A DNA stretch of 64,000 nt from Bordetella parapertussis (GTDB lineage: Bacteria; Pseudomonadota; Gammaproteobacteria; Burkholderiales; Casimicrobiaceae): contig CALQLA020000022.1 in NCBI GenBank assembly GCA_943331295.2, positions 17,997 through 81,996 of the forward strand. The letters are read 5' to 3'. The notes beneath the pieces were generated by a model, which was not told where the DNA came from, did not search any database, and worked only from the letters and a program-made list of their open reading frames with translations. The translations under genes were made by a program, and so were the position numbers. Shown here one piece after another: positions 36,092 to 44,831 of the stretch. How positions within the stretch are numbered: the stretch's first letter is position 1; the number at the start of each line of letters is the position of its first letter.

Positions 36092-36406
36092 AGAAGGGAT
36101 GCGGAACACGTTCGCGGCCGCATACTCGGAACGGGCAAACGCTCTTGTAAGTGTCGTGCGAAGCCGCAGTCGCTAGTCGCACCCGTCACGAGATCCTGAC
36201 GAGTGGTGACCCTTCGCCAGGCCGACCGCTGTCGCGGGACCAGACTCCACCTTGCGACGCACCGCCGTTCCGGATCAACGCGATGCACTCGTCCAACTGC
36301 TGCAGACAACGCACGCCATGCCATGCGGCGCCGCTGCCGCAACAGCGCAGTGCGGCGCATTCCGTGACAACGCACGTCGTTGTCCCACCCGACAGCTGCC
36401 TTCAGG
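36092..36406. other. Intergenic region without recognisable gene
   Basis: This 315-base gap lies between the convergent epimerase and TctC genes. One frame from 36249 reads STLRRTAVPDQRDALVQLL, faintly like the start of a GNAT acetyltransferase, but it has no start, no ribosome site and no continuation. I treat it as non-coding or as an unrecognisable remnant. Confidence 0.4.
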
Positions 36407-37387
36407 CTACTCCGGCTTTATGCCTGCGGTCGCGACCACCTTCTTCCAAAGCGCGATCTCATCCTCGACGAAGCGCGTGAACTGCGGCGAGGTGCTGCCA
36501 ACGGGGCGCGCCCCCTGCCTCGCGAAGGCCTCGCGCAGCGACGGGCTCGTAAGCGCCTTCGCGACCTCCTGCTCGAGACGCGTGACGATCTCCTTTGGGG
36601 TACCGGCCGGCACGAAGATGCCGAACCAGTAGCTCGTGCGGAAGTCGGGGAGCCCGCTTTCCGCGAACGTGGGGACCTTGGGCAGCACGGGGGTGCGCTC
36701 CTTGCCCGTGACCGCCAGTGGCTCGACCTTGCCGGAGGCGATGTAGGGAGCGCCCGTGGCCACGCTGCTCAGGACGAGATCGACGCGGCCTGCGACGAGT
36801 TCTGGAATGGAGGCGGCCGCGCCCTTGAACGGTACGTGCAGCATTTTCGTGCCAGTCAGGGTCTGGAACCACTCGAGCGGCAGGTGCGACGACGAGCCCT
36901 GTCCCGCCGTCCCGAACGAGACGCCCTCAGGCTTCGCCTTCGCGAGGACGATGAGTTCCTGCACCGTTTTCGCCGGAAAGCCGCTACGGGCCATGAGCAC
37001 GGCAGCCGCTTCGGCGTATTGGGTGACCGGCACGAGATCCTTCACGGGATCATAGGGCAGCTTCGCGAAGATCGCCGGCACCATCCCATATGACGTCTCG
37101 GTGATGAGTATCGTGTAGCCATCCGGCGCGGACTTCGCCACGGTGTCGACGCCGATGGTCCCGCTGGCACCGAGCTTGTTCTCGACCAGCACGGGTTGCC
37201 CAAGCTGATCGGAGAGTTCCTTGGCGACGAGACGCGCCGACGAATCCGTGAAAGCGCCGGGCGAAAAGGGAACGATGACGCGGATGGGCTTCGTCGGCCA
37301 AGCGGGCGACTGGGCTCCGACCGGCTGCAAGGACACGCATGCAGCCGCGATGGCCACGCCGCAGGCAACTGCCAAATGACGAAACAT
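36407..37387 (-). CDS. Bug/TctC-type substrate-binding protein
   Basis: The 326-residue protein has a signal ending at PVGAQ, followed by WPTKPIRVIVPFSPGAFTD, VLVENKLGASGTIG and VPFKGAAASIPELVAGR. The first loop has G-A-F-T-D instead of the common G-G-x-x-D, so its ligand pocket may differ. GGAGG six bases before ATG 37387 fixes the start. It is a single-gene unit and the last of the nine TctC genes in this window. Confidence 0.88.
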   Translation of the reverse strand: MFRHLAVACGVAIAAACVSLQPVGAQSPAWPTKPIRVIVPFSPGAFTDSSARLVAKELSDQLGQPVLVENKLGASGTIGVDTVAKSAPDGYTILITETSYGMVPAIFAKLPYDPVKDLVPVTQYAEAAAVLMARSGFPAKTVQELIVLAKAKPEGVSFGTAGQGSSSHLPLEWFQTLTGTKMLHVPFKGAAASIPELVAGRVDLVLSSVATGAPYIASGKVEPLAVTGKERTPVLPKVPTFAESGLPDFRTSYWFGIFVPAGTPKEIVTRLEQEVAKALTSPSLREAFARQGARPVGSTSPQFTRFVEDEIALWKKVVATAGIKPE

Positions 37388-37829
37388 GTCGATCCTCCGA
37401 TACCGGCAGACCGCCGGCCCGTAAGGATTGAACATTTTCCCGCATTATGCAACCTCTTACTGTACGGACGAAGGCACCCGACTGCCGAGTCTGGGCTCCG
37501 GTTGGGCATGACTCGTTCAGGCGTTTGTGCAAGCTTTCAGCACTTCGCCGGCCCTGCGATATCGCTCGTCAGTAGCGCGCTCCATCCATTCGACGGCCAT
37601 ATTGGGGGAAAGCGCGACCAGGGGAAGCAGCGGCGCGCTGCTATCTGCTGAGTCACCATAGCCTCGATGTTGCCGCCAAGGGCGTCGTGGCTCTGCGACG
37701 CCACCTGGAGGCCGCGTGGCCGGCATCCAGAACCGTTCCCGCCTTCGTGTGACCCTACGTCCGCCGTCACGCGACCGCGGGCTCGCGCAATGACAGGGAC
37801 AGCGCGGGCCCGTACGGCGGGCCGGAACG
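37388..37829. other. Intergenic region, mostly unassigned
   Basis: This 442-base gap holds the recurrent element at 37433-37452. A minus-strand open frame (37726-37517) encodes 69 residues with no ribosome site and no recognised domain, so I do not call it a gene. It marks the border between the TctC-rich region and the acid-sugar island. Confidence 0.45.
37433..37452 (-). promoter_or_regulatory. Recurrent AT-rich element before TctC gene
   Basis: On the minus strand this reads TTGCATAATGCGGGAAAATG, sharing GCATAAT and GGGA at the same positions with the element at 29298-29279. It lies about 45 bases before the start codon. Confidence 0.45.
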
Positions 37830-38747
37830 TTAGAGGTGGGAGTACAGCCGCAGGCCCGGCGCCGGCATGTCGGCCTGCAGCAGCGTGCCGCTCTCCGACT
37901 CGGTGATGAACAGCGTTCGACCGTCGGGTCCGCCGAACGCCATGTTGGTCGTGTGGTGGCCGACGGTGGACTGGATGCGCGCCATCGGTTCGCCGCGCTT
38001 GCTGAACAGCCACACCGCGCCGATGCCGATGTGCGCCACCGCGAGGTTGCCCTCGCTGTCCACCGCCAGGCCGTCGGGGCCGCCGCCCCCGGAGAGCTGG
38101 ATGTAGTTGCCGACCTTGGCCACGGTGCCGTCGGCCATCAGCGGCACCCGCCACACTGCGTTGGCGCGCGTGACCGCGACGTAGAGCATGGTCTCGGCGG
38201 GGTCGAGCGCGATGCCGTTCGGGCTCGGGATATTGTCGAGGAGGCAGTCGATGCGGCCGTCGGCGCGCACGCGGAAGACCCGTCCCGTCGGATCGTGCAG
38301 TCCGGTAAGGCCCTGGTCGGTGAAATACAGGTCGCCGTTGCTGGCGAACACGAGGTCGTTCACCGCCTTGAAGCGCTCCAGCCGCACCCGCGTCAGGAAC
38401 GGCTCCACGCGGCAGGTCACCGGGTCCAGCACCATGATGCCGTGGGCGTAGTCCGCGATGAAGATGCGGCCGTCGCGATGGATGGCGAGGCCGTTGGGCT
38501 CGCCGTCGTACTCGACCGCGATGCTGAACTGCCCGTCGGGCGAGACGCGGAAGATCCGGCCGTACGGCAGGTCGACCAGCCACAGCGTGCCGTCGCGATC
38601 GAAGGCCGGCCCCTCGATCAGCGAGTGCTCGGGATGCACACCCGGCTGTCCGCGATGCCAGGCGGAGTTGTGGCCGGTCCTGCGCATCGCATCGGGCACG
38701 CGCGAGAAGGTGCGGGTCGGCAGGACGGGCGGGGCATTGAAGAACAT
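37830..38747 (-). CDS. SMP-30/gluconolactonase-like beta-propeller protein
   Basis: The 305-residue protein has the six-bladed SMP-30 pattern. The metal-binding glutamate is in LIEGPAFDRDGTLWLVD. NGLAIHRDGRIFIAD and VNDLVFASNGDLYFTD supply the conserved asparagines, and SPNGIALDPAETMLYVA the fourth ligand region. Such enzymes hydrolyse sugar lactones to aldonic acids. It is four bases downstream of dctM in the same direction, so it belongs to the TRAP operon. This fits a role in opening a lactone whose acid is then phosphorylated by the DUF1537 kinase. Confidence 0.87.
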   Translation of the reverse strand: MFFNAPPVLPTRTFSRVPDAMRRTGHNSAWHRGQPGVHPEHSLIEGPAFDRDGTLWLVDLPYGRIFRVSPDGQFSIAVEYDGEPNGLAIHRDGRIFIADYAHGIMVLDPVTCRVEPFLTRVRLERFKAVNDLVFASNGDLYFTDQGLTGLHDPTGRVFRVRADGRIDCLLDNIPSPNGIALDPAETMLYVAVTRANAVWRVPLMADGTVAKVGNYIQLSGGGGPDGLAVDSEGNLAVAHIGIGAVWLFSKRGEPMARIQSTVGHHTTNMAFGGPDGRTLFITESESGTLLQADMPAPGLRLYSHL

Positions 38748-38751
38748 GGCG

Positions 38752-40059
38752 TCAGGTCGCTTTCATCATGGCGGGCAGCCACAGGGCGATGCCCGGAAAG
38801 GCGTAGAGCAGGAACGCGAAGGCGGAAATCATCAGCGTGTAAGGCATCGAAGCCCAGGCGACTTCGCCGAGACTGCGGTCGCTTGCGATCGACTGGATGG
38901 CGAACAGGTTGAGCCCCATCGGCGGCGTCAGCGCTCCCAGTTCGATGAACACCACGATGATCACGCCCACCCAGACGCCGTCGAAACCCATGGTCACGAA
39001 CGACGGGTAGAGCAGCGGCACCGTGAGCAGCATGATCGACAGGCCGTCGATGAACATGCCGACGATCAGGTACACGACGAACAGCAGGCAGAAGAAGACG
39101 AGGCGCGAGAGGCCGAGGTCCGCCAGCCCGTGCGCGAGGCCCTGGCCGATGCCCGAGGTGACCACGGCGAAGTTCAGGATCTGCGCATTGAGCGTGATGA
39201 ACATCACGACGCCGCTGGTGACGACGGCATTGCGCAGCGCTTCGACGAGGCGCGCCCGGGTGAGCTCGCCGTATGCGAGCGCCATCGCGAACGCGAGCAG
39301 GCAGCCCAGCGCCGAGGCCTCCGTCGGCGTGACCAGGCCGAAGTACATGCTGCCGATCACCGCGGCGATCAATGCGACCACGGGAATGGCGTCGAGGCTC
39401 GCGCGCCACTTTTCCGGCCCCGACGCCGGCGGGTCCGGCGGCGGTATCAGCGACGGCGTCATCCACACCCGCACGGCGACGTAGCCCATGAAGATCGCGG
39501 CGAGCGCGAGCCCCGGGATCACGCCGGCCATGAACAGGTCGATCACCGACACCTGCGTCATCGACGCATACACGATCATCGGGATCGAAGGCGGGATCAG
39601 GATGCCGAGGCAGCCGCCGCCGGTCAGCGTGCCGATCGTCAGGCGGTCGGAATAGCCGCGCTTGCGCATCTCGGGAATCGCCACGGTGCCGACCGTCATC
39701 GCCGTCGCCACCGACGAGCCGGCGATCGCGGAAAAAATCGCGCACCCGACGATATTGGTCTGCGCGAGGCCGCCGGGCAGTCGCCGCAGCAGCACCGCGA
39801 CGCCGTTGTAGAAGCGATTGGAAATCCCGCTGCGCAGGATGATCTCGCCCATCAGCACGAACAGCGGGATCGAGACCAGCGTGAACGTGTTGGTCGTGTT
39901 CCAGACGATGTCGCCGAGCGAAAGCCAGAGCTGGGTGCCGGAGACGAGGCTGATGCCGATGATGCCGACCAGCCCTATCGCCGCGCCGATGCCGACGCCG
40001 CCCAGCAGGAAGCCGAGCAGCAGCACCCCGTAGATGGCCAGTGCGATCTGCCAGCTCAT
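38752..40059 (-). CDS. dctM: TRAP transporter large permease subunit
   Basis: The 435-residue membrane protein has the many hydrophobic segments and the motifs of DctM. It begins IALAIYGVLLLGFLLGGVGIG. AIAGSSVATAMTVG and LIPPSIPMIVYA are diagnostic, as are VTPTEASALG and ALTPPMGLNLFA. DctM carries sodium-coupled solute transport with DctQ and DctP. ATG at 40059 overlaps the dctQ stop (ATGA), which indicates translational coupling. Confidence 0.93.
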   Translation of the reverse strand: MSWQIALAIYGVLLLGFLLGGVGIGAAIGLVGIIGISLVSGTQLWLSLGDIVWNTTNTFTLVSIPLFVLMGEIILRSGISNRFYNGVAVLLRRLPGGLAQTNIVGCAIFSAIAGSSVATAMTVGTVAIPEMRKRGYSDRLTIGTLTGGGCLGILIPPSIPMIVYASMTQVSVIDLFMAGVIPGLALAAIFMGYVAVRVWMTPSLIPPPDPPASGPEKWRASLDAIPVVALIAAVIGSMYFGLVTPTEASALGCLLAFAMALAYGELTRARLVEALRNAVVTSGVVMFITLNAQILNFAVVTSGIGQGLAHGLADLGLSRLVFFCLLFVVYLIVGMFIDGLSIMLLTVPLLYPSFVTMGFDGVWVGVIIVVFIELGALTPPMGLNLFAIQSIASDRSLGEVAWASMPYTLMISAFAFLLYAFPGIALWLPAMMKAT

Positions 40060-40601
40060 TCGTAGGACGTCGGTTGCGGCGCGTTGCTCTCCGCGACCGG
40101 GATGCGCCCCAGCGCCTGCAGCAGCGACGTCACGCCGGAATGGAAAAAGGCCAGCAGGAGCAGGGCGAAGCCGGCCGGCATGATCGCCTGCGGAAGATAG
40201 AGCGGCGTCTGCGACGGCTGGATCGACAGCGTTTCGAACGTCACGCTGCCGCGAAACGTCTCCCACGTGGCATAGAGGAGCACGGCGGAGAGCATCGCGC
40301 CCAGCACTGCCGCCGCGGCGTCCATCCCGGCCCGCACGCGTGGCGACAGCCGGTGGCGCAGCGAATCGACGCGCAGGAACCGGTCGCTGCGCTGCGCGTA
40401 GAGGAAGCAGCACATCGTCATCCACGTGAACAGGTAGCCGGCGTACTCGTCGGCAACCTGCGTGGAGGTCTTCAAGAGCGCGCGCGACCCGATTTCGGCG
40501 CCCATCAGCAACACCATCAGCAGCAGCATCACCGCCGACACGGCGATGAGCAGGTCGCCGAACCGGTCAAGCAGGCGGCCCAGCCGCATCCAGGCGGACA
40601 T
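40056..40601 (-). CDS. dctQ: TRAP transporter small permease subunit
   Basis: The 181-residue protein has four hydrophobic segments, as expected for DctQ. RDRFLRVDSLRHRLSPRVR-like sequence (RSDRFLRVDSL) matches the conserved polar loop, and an aromatic FTWMTMCCFLYA segment precedes it. The start is ATG at 40601; a GTG directly before it at 40604 would add one residue. It lies 19 bases behind dctP and overlaps dctM by four bases. Confidence 0.9.
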   Translation of the reverse strand: MSAWMRLGRLLDRFGDLLIAVSAVMLLLMVLLMGAEIGSRALLKTSTQVADEYAGYLFTWMTMCCFLYAQRSDRFLRVDSLRHRLSPRVRAGMDAAAAVLGAMLSAVLLYATWETFRGSVTFETLSIQPSQTPLYLPQAIMPAGFALLLLAFFHSGVTSLLQALGRIPVAESNAPQPTSYE

Positions 40602-40620
40602 CACGACCGGGCCCGGTCGC

Positions 40621-41622
40621 TCAGCGGCACGCTTCGAGCGCGGCAGCGAGCATCTTCTCCGCGACCGGACCGTTCTTGGTCGTCCACTCCGTCCACATCG
40701 GCCGCGTGACCGAGCGGAACTTCTCCATGTCCTGCGGCGTCGGTTCGAGCAGCGTCACGCCCTTCTCGGCGAGCACCTTGCGCGCGTTCTTGTCGGCCTC
40801 GATCAGCGCTGCGCGATACTTGGGCGCCCACTCCTTGGTCTTGTCGAGCAGGAGCTGGCGCAGGTCGGCCGGCAGCTTGGCCAGTTCCGCCTCGTTGACG
40901 GCCACGATCTGGTGCGCGAGCGTCAGGTTGATCATGTAGCCCATCTTGGTCACTTCATTGAACTTCCAGTCGAGCGCGGGAACCGCAGCGGTGAACGCGC
41001 CGTCGACCACGCCGCGCTGCAGCGCGGGAATGACTTCGGCCGGCGTGATCGTGACACCCGATCCTCCCAGCAGTTTCATCATGTCGGCCTGCTCGCGGTT
41101 CCACGAGCGCACCTTCAGGTTCTTCAGTCCGTCGATCCCGGCGATGGGCTTGACGAGCCACAGCTGCTGCGGCGGCATCACCCACTGCATGATCGAGCGC
41201 GTCTTGAACTTCTTGGTGAGCACCGCCTCGATGTCGGCCGCGACCGCGGGCGCAGCCTTGTCGTAGAACTTTTCCATCGACGTGCACGCGAAGGGCATCG
41301 CGAAGGCATTGAGCTCAGGCACGTCGCCGGCGACGAAGCCGAACGCCACGTCGCCCATCTGGATCTGGTCGGTGGCGACCGCACGCAGCACGTCGGCCGC
41401 CTTGTAGGGCAGCTCGCCGGAAGCGTAGACCTGGATCTTCAGCCGCTGCTTGCTCGCCTTGTAGATGTCCTCGGCGAATTCCTTGTGCAGCTCGGTCGGC
41501 TTATCGTTGGCGGCGAAGTAGGTGTAGAACTTCCATTCGACTTCGGCCGCCGTGGCGGACGCGGAAAACGCCAGCGCGGACGCGACGACGAGCCCGGGCA
41601 GCATGCGGAATGCGATCTTCAA
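40621..41622 (-). CDS. dctP: TRAP transporter substrate-binding protein
   Basis: The 333-residue periplasmic protein has a signal ending near ASATAAEVEWKF. DctP features are LHKEFAEDIYKASKQRLKIQVYASGEL and the ligand-arginine region LKVRSWNREQADMMKLLGGSGV, read in pieces. I chose TTG at 41622 because AGGAGGAG stands five bases upstream and an acceptable signal peptide follows directly. The substrate is probably a sugar acid, judged from the neighbouring kinase and lactonase. It is first in the dctP-dctQ-dctM-lactonase operon. Confidence 0.9.
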   Translation of the reverse strand: MKIAFRMLPGLVVASALAFSASATAAEVEWKFYTYFAANDKPTELHKEFAEDIYKASKQRLKIQVYASGELPYKAADVLRAVATDQIQMGDVAFGFVAGDVPELNAFAMPFACTSMEKFYDKAAPAVAADIEAVLTKKFKTRSIMQWVMPPQQLWLVKPIAGIDGLKNLKVRSWNREQADMMKLLGGSGVTITPAEVIPALQRGVVDGAFTAAVPALDWKFNEVTKMGYMINLTLAHQIVAVNEAELAKLPADLRQLLLDKTKEWAPKYRAALIEADKNARKVLAEKGVTLLEPTPQDMEKFRSVTRPMWTEWTTKNGPVAEKMLAAALEACR

Positions 41623-41723
41623 GGGAACTCCTCCTGGGGTGAAAGGATGCGCGGGCAGCCCGCGGGACGGCGCATGGAGCCGACACGCGCCTGGCGCGCG
41701 GTTTCTTCTTGCATCGGCGCGAA

Positions 41724-41752
41724 ATCGTCGCACGACAAATTTCCAATGTCAA
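41724..41752 (-). promoter_or_regulatory. Candidate dctP promoter
   Basis: On the minus strand TTGACA (41752-41747) is followed after 17 bases by GACGAT (41729-41724). It lies about 100 bases upstream of dctP, in the divergent gap shared with the DeoR gene, where that regulator could act. Confidence 0.45.
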
Positions 41753-41779
41753 TCAAGTTGTGGAATACTTTGACGTAAT

Positions 41780-42637
41780 ATGACCAAACGTGAGCACCCG
41801 CCAGCGCCGTCGGCCCGCGCGACCAGGCCGTCGCGCGGCCGCCGCGGGCGGGTCGAGCTGATCCCGGCCGAGCGGCACGCGCGGCTGCTGGAAATACTGC
41901 GAATACGCCGCGCCGCGTCGATACACGAGCTGGCTGCGCTGCTGGGCGGATCGGCCAGCACCGTTCGCCGCGACCTCGAGTACCTGGCCGAGCGTGGCGC
42001 CCTCACGCGCTCGTTCGGCGGCGCGGCGCTGAACGAGGCGGCGGCGAGCACGTTCGAGCCGGACGCGGAGATCGCAGAGCACCTCGAGCGCGGCGAGAAG
42101 CAGCTGATCGGCCGCTACGCCGCGGGCCTCATCGCTTTCGACCAGTCGGTGATCTTCGACAGCAGCTCCACGGTGCTCGAGGCGGCGCGCGCCTTCGTCG
42201 AGCGCCGCATCCCCGCGACGGCTGTCACCAACGACCTCGGCATCGCCCGCGTCCTCGCCGCCGCGCGGGACTTGCGCGTCGTCGTGCTCGGCGGCGCCGT
42301 CCGTCCGCGGTCGGGCACGCTGCTCGGCGAGCCCGCCGAGCGCCTGCTCGGCGAGTTGCACGTCGATCTCGCGCTGCTCGGCACGCACGCCATCACCGGC
42401 GACCTGCTCACCGAGACTTCGCTCGACCTCGCGCGAGTCAAGCGCGCGATGATCAGGTCGGCGCGCCGAACCGTCGTGCTCGCCGACCACACCAAGTTTC
42501 GCGAGCCCGCGCTCGCGAAGATCTGCACGGCGGCCGAGGTGTCCGCGGTGATCACGACGCGCAAGGCCGGCCGCGCCGCGCTGGCGCAACTGCGCGACGC
42601 CGGCATCGAGGTTCACTTCGCGGACGGGTCGGCGTAG
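41780..42637 (+). CDS. DeoR/GlpR-family transcriptional regulator
   Basis: The 285-residue protein has the DeoR layout. A winged helix-turn-helix lies at about 28-85, with SIHELAALLGGSASTVRRDL and the wing ERGALTRSFGGAAL. The C-terminal sugar-phosphate sensor domain follows, with FDSSSTVLEAA, TNDLGIA and LADHTKF. DeoR regulators usually repress catabolic operons and respond to phosphorylated sugars. It is divergent from dctP and directly upstream of the kinase gene, so it is probably the local regulator. No clear ribosome site precedes the ATG. Confidence 0.9.
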   Translation: MTKREHPPAPSARATRPSRGRRGRVELIPAERHARLLEILRIRRAASIHELAALLGGSASTVRRDLEYLAERGALTRSFGGAALNEAAASTFEPDAEIAEHLERGEKQLIGRYAAGLIAFDQSVIFDSSSTVLEAARAFVERRIPATAVTNDLGIARVLAAARDLRVVVLGGAVRPRSGTLLGEPAERLLGELHVDLALLGTHAITGDLLTETSLDLARVKRAMIRSARRTVVLADHTKFREPALAKICTAAEVSAVITTRKAGRAALAQLRDAGIEVHFADGSA

Positions 42638-43810
42638 ATGAACGCCGGCACGCTCGCGGTCCGCATCGTCGCCGACGACCTGACGGGAGCGCTCGACGCG
42701 GCCGCGCCGCTGGCGGCGCGCCTCGGCGCGTTCACGGTCGGCTGGCACGCGGACGCGGTCCCGGACGCGGAGCGCGCGGCCTTCGACACCGGGACCCGCG
42801 ACCTCGGCTCCGAGGCGGCGGTCCGCCGCACGGCCGCCGTCGCGCGGCGGTGGTGGCGTGGCTTCTCCGGCCTCGCGTTCAAGAAGGTGGACAGCGTCTG
42901 GCGCGGGCACGCGGCAGCGGAGATCGCCGCCGCGATGGCCGTCGCCGAATTCGACATCGCCGTCGTCGCGCCGGCCTTTCCGGCGCTGGGCCGCATCACG
43001 CGCGACGGCGCGCAATGGGTGACGACCGATGCCCAGGCGCGATGCGTGGCGAGCGACCTCGTCGCCGACCTTCGCGCCGCCGGCCTCGACGCGGCGCGCG
43101 ACGGCGCCGGCGGTGCTGCGGCGCGCGTCGTCGTCTGCGATGCCGGCGACCAGCGGGCGCTGGAAGCGATCGTCGAGCGCCATGCCGTCGCCGGGAGGCG
43201 CAGGCTGTGGTGCGGTTCCGCCGGACTGGCCCATGCGCTTGCGCGCGCGCTGCCCGGGGCCGATGGTGCCCTGCCGTCCGCGCCCCCGGCGGCCATCGGC
43301 AGCCGGGGCCCCATCGTGGTCGTCGTCGGCACCGACCACCCGGTGGCGCAAGCGCAGGCAGCGGCTCTCGCGCGCGTTCCCGGCGTGTTCGAAATGTGGA
43401 TCGACGTCGACCAGGAGGACGGCGCCGGTGCGCCTGTCGCTCCGGTCGGCGCGTCGGTCATCCTGCTGCGGTTCGCCGTTCGCGCCGGCCAGCGGCGCGC
43501 CGACGTGCAGCGGCACGCGCGGCAGGCGCTGCTGCGTGCGGCACCCCGCCTTCCGCGGCCGCGCCTTGCCATCGCCACCGGCGGCGAGACGCTCAGTGCG
43601 CTCGCCGCGGCGCTTGGCGCCAGCGAACTCGCGGTCGCGGGCGAGCGTCGAACCGGCGTGCCTTCCTGCGCGTGGATGGACGGCCGCTGGGCCGGCACTG
43701 CGCTGTTCAGCAAATCCGGCGGCTTCGGCGCGCCGGACCTCCTGGCGTCGCTGGTCCTGGACGCCGGCGCTCCCGTGGCCGCGCCGCACGCGCTCCTGCG
43801 CAACAACTAG
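42638..43810 (+). CDS. DUF1537 four-carbon acid sugar kinase
   Basis: The 390-residue protein is a member of the DUF1537 kinases, a family shown to phosphorylate four-carbon aldonates such as threonate and erythronate. The N-terminal domain has VADDLTGALDAA and FKKVDSVWRG, the substrate-binding signatures. The C-terminal nucleotide-binding domain ends with IATGGETLSALAAALG. The start codon directly follows the DeoR stop, so the two are coupled. With the PdxA2-like enzyme downstream it fits the DtnK-PdxA2 branch, in which a 4-phosphorylated aldonate is oxidised and decarboxylated. Confidence 0.9.
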   Translation: MNAGTLAVRIVADDLTGALDAAAPLAARLGAFTVGWHADAVPDAERAAFDTGTRDLGSEAAVRRTAAVARRWWRGFSGLAFKKVDSVWRGHAAAEIAAAMAVAEFDIAVVAPAFPALGRITRDGAQWVTTDAQARCVASDLVADLRAAGLDAARDGAGGAAARVVVCDAGDQRALEAIVERHAVAGRRRLWCGSAGLAHALARALPGADGALPSAPPAAIGSRGPIVVVVGTDHPVAQAQAAALARVPGVFEMWIDVDQEDGAGAPVAPVGASVILLRFAVRAGQRRADVQRHARQALLRAAPRLPRPRLAIATGGETLSALAAALGASELAVAGERRTGVPSCAWMDGRWAGTALFSKSGGFGAPDLLASLVLDAGAPVAAPHALLRNN

Positions 43811-43823
43811 AAAGGAAACTCAA

Positions 43824-44831
43824 ATGTCGCGCCTTGCCATTACGCTGGGCGATCCCGCCGGGATCGGCCCCGAGATCATCCTCAAGGCGGCCGCGCGAAT
43901 GCGCGGCAACCCCGACATCGAGCTGGTGGTGGTCGCGCCGCACGCCTGCCTCGAGGCGGCCGCGCGGTCGACAGGCGGCGCCATCGCCGACGCCTGGAAC
44001 GGCGGCGCCGCGACGCGCGGCTTTGCCGTCGAGGCACTCCCCGCCCCCGCCACGCCGATCCGCATCGGCGAAGTCTCGGCGGAAGCCGGCGCGGTGGCCT
44101 ACGCATCGATCGCGCGTGCCGTCGAACTCGTGCTGCAGGGACAGGCCGACGCAATCGTCACCGCGCCGATCAGCAAGGAGGCGATGAACCTCGCGGGCTA
44201 TCCGTTCTCCGGCCACACCGAGTTGCTCGCGCACCTCACCGGCGGCGAGAGCCCGGTGATGATGCTGGCGCACGGGGCGATGCGGGTGAGCCACCTTTCG
44301 ACGCACATCAAGCTGAGCGAGGTGACCGCGCGCCTGACGCCGCAACGACTGCGCCGCGTGATCGAGCTCACCTGCGACGCGCTGGCGCGGATGGGCATCG
44401 CGCGGCCGCGGATCGCCGTCGCCGCGCTCAATCCGCACGCCGGCGAAGGCGGGGTGATCGGACGCGAAGACCAGGACATCACGCGGCCGCTCATCGAGAC
44501 GCTCGTCGCGGAGGGCCGCGACGTCGAGGGACCGGTGCCCGGCGATACCGTGTTCGTGAAACTGCGCGCGGGACAGTACGACGCGGTGGTCGCGATGTAC
44601 CACGACCAGGGCCACATCCCGGTCAAGCTGCTCGGTTTCCAGGTGAATCCCGCCACCGGCAAATGGGATTCGCTGAGCGGGGTGAACATCACGCTGGGCC
44701 TGCCTGTGTTCCGCACGTCGGTCGACCATGGAACGGCGTTCGACATCGCGGGCCGGAACATCGCGTCGGAACAGAGCCTGGTCGAGGCCATCGACTACGC
44801 CCACGCGCTGGTGGGAACGCGCCGCGGCTAA
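43824..44831 (+). CDS. pdxA2: PdxA2-type 4-phosphate dehydrogenase (threonate/erythronate phosphate)
   Basis: The 335-residue protein belongs to the PdxA family. LAITLGDPAGIGPEI opens the fold, TAPISKEAMNLAG and FSGHTELLAHLTG bind substrate phosphate, and MYHDQGHIPVKLLGF carries metal-binding histidines. DHGTAFDIAG is the final signature. Next to a DUF1537 kinase it is best called PdxA2, which oxidises D-threonate or D-erythronate 4-phosphate with loss of CO2 to give dihydroxyacetone phosphate. AAAGGAAA precedes the ATG. Its stop codon overlaps that of the convergent TauD gene by four bases. Confidence 0.88.
   Translation: MSRLAITLGDPAGIGPEIILKAAARMRGNPDIELVVVAPHACLEAAARSTGGAIADAWNGGAATRGFAVEALPAPATPIRIGEVSAEAGAVAYASIARAVELVLQGQADAIVTAPISKEAMNLAGYPFSGHTELLAHLTGGESPVMMLAHGAMRVSHLSTHIKLSEVTARLTPQRLRRVIELTCDALARMGIARPRIAVAALNPHAGEGGVIGREDQDITRPLIETLVAEGRDVEGPVPGDTVFVKLRAGQYDAVVAMYHDQGHIPVKLLGFQVNPATGKWDSLSGVNITLGLPVFRTSVDHGTAFDIAGRNIASEQSLVEAIDYAHALVGTRRG

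Noticed and set aside
36249..36400. Possible GNAT acetyltransferase remnant
   Set aside because: Only about 20 codons look suggestive, there is no start signal and no acetyl-CoA motif follows.
37517..37726. 69-codon minus-strand open frame
   Set aside because: It has no ribosome site, no recognisable domain and no operon context. Random open frames of this length are common at this GC content.
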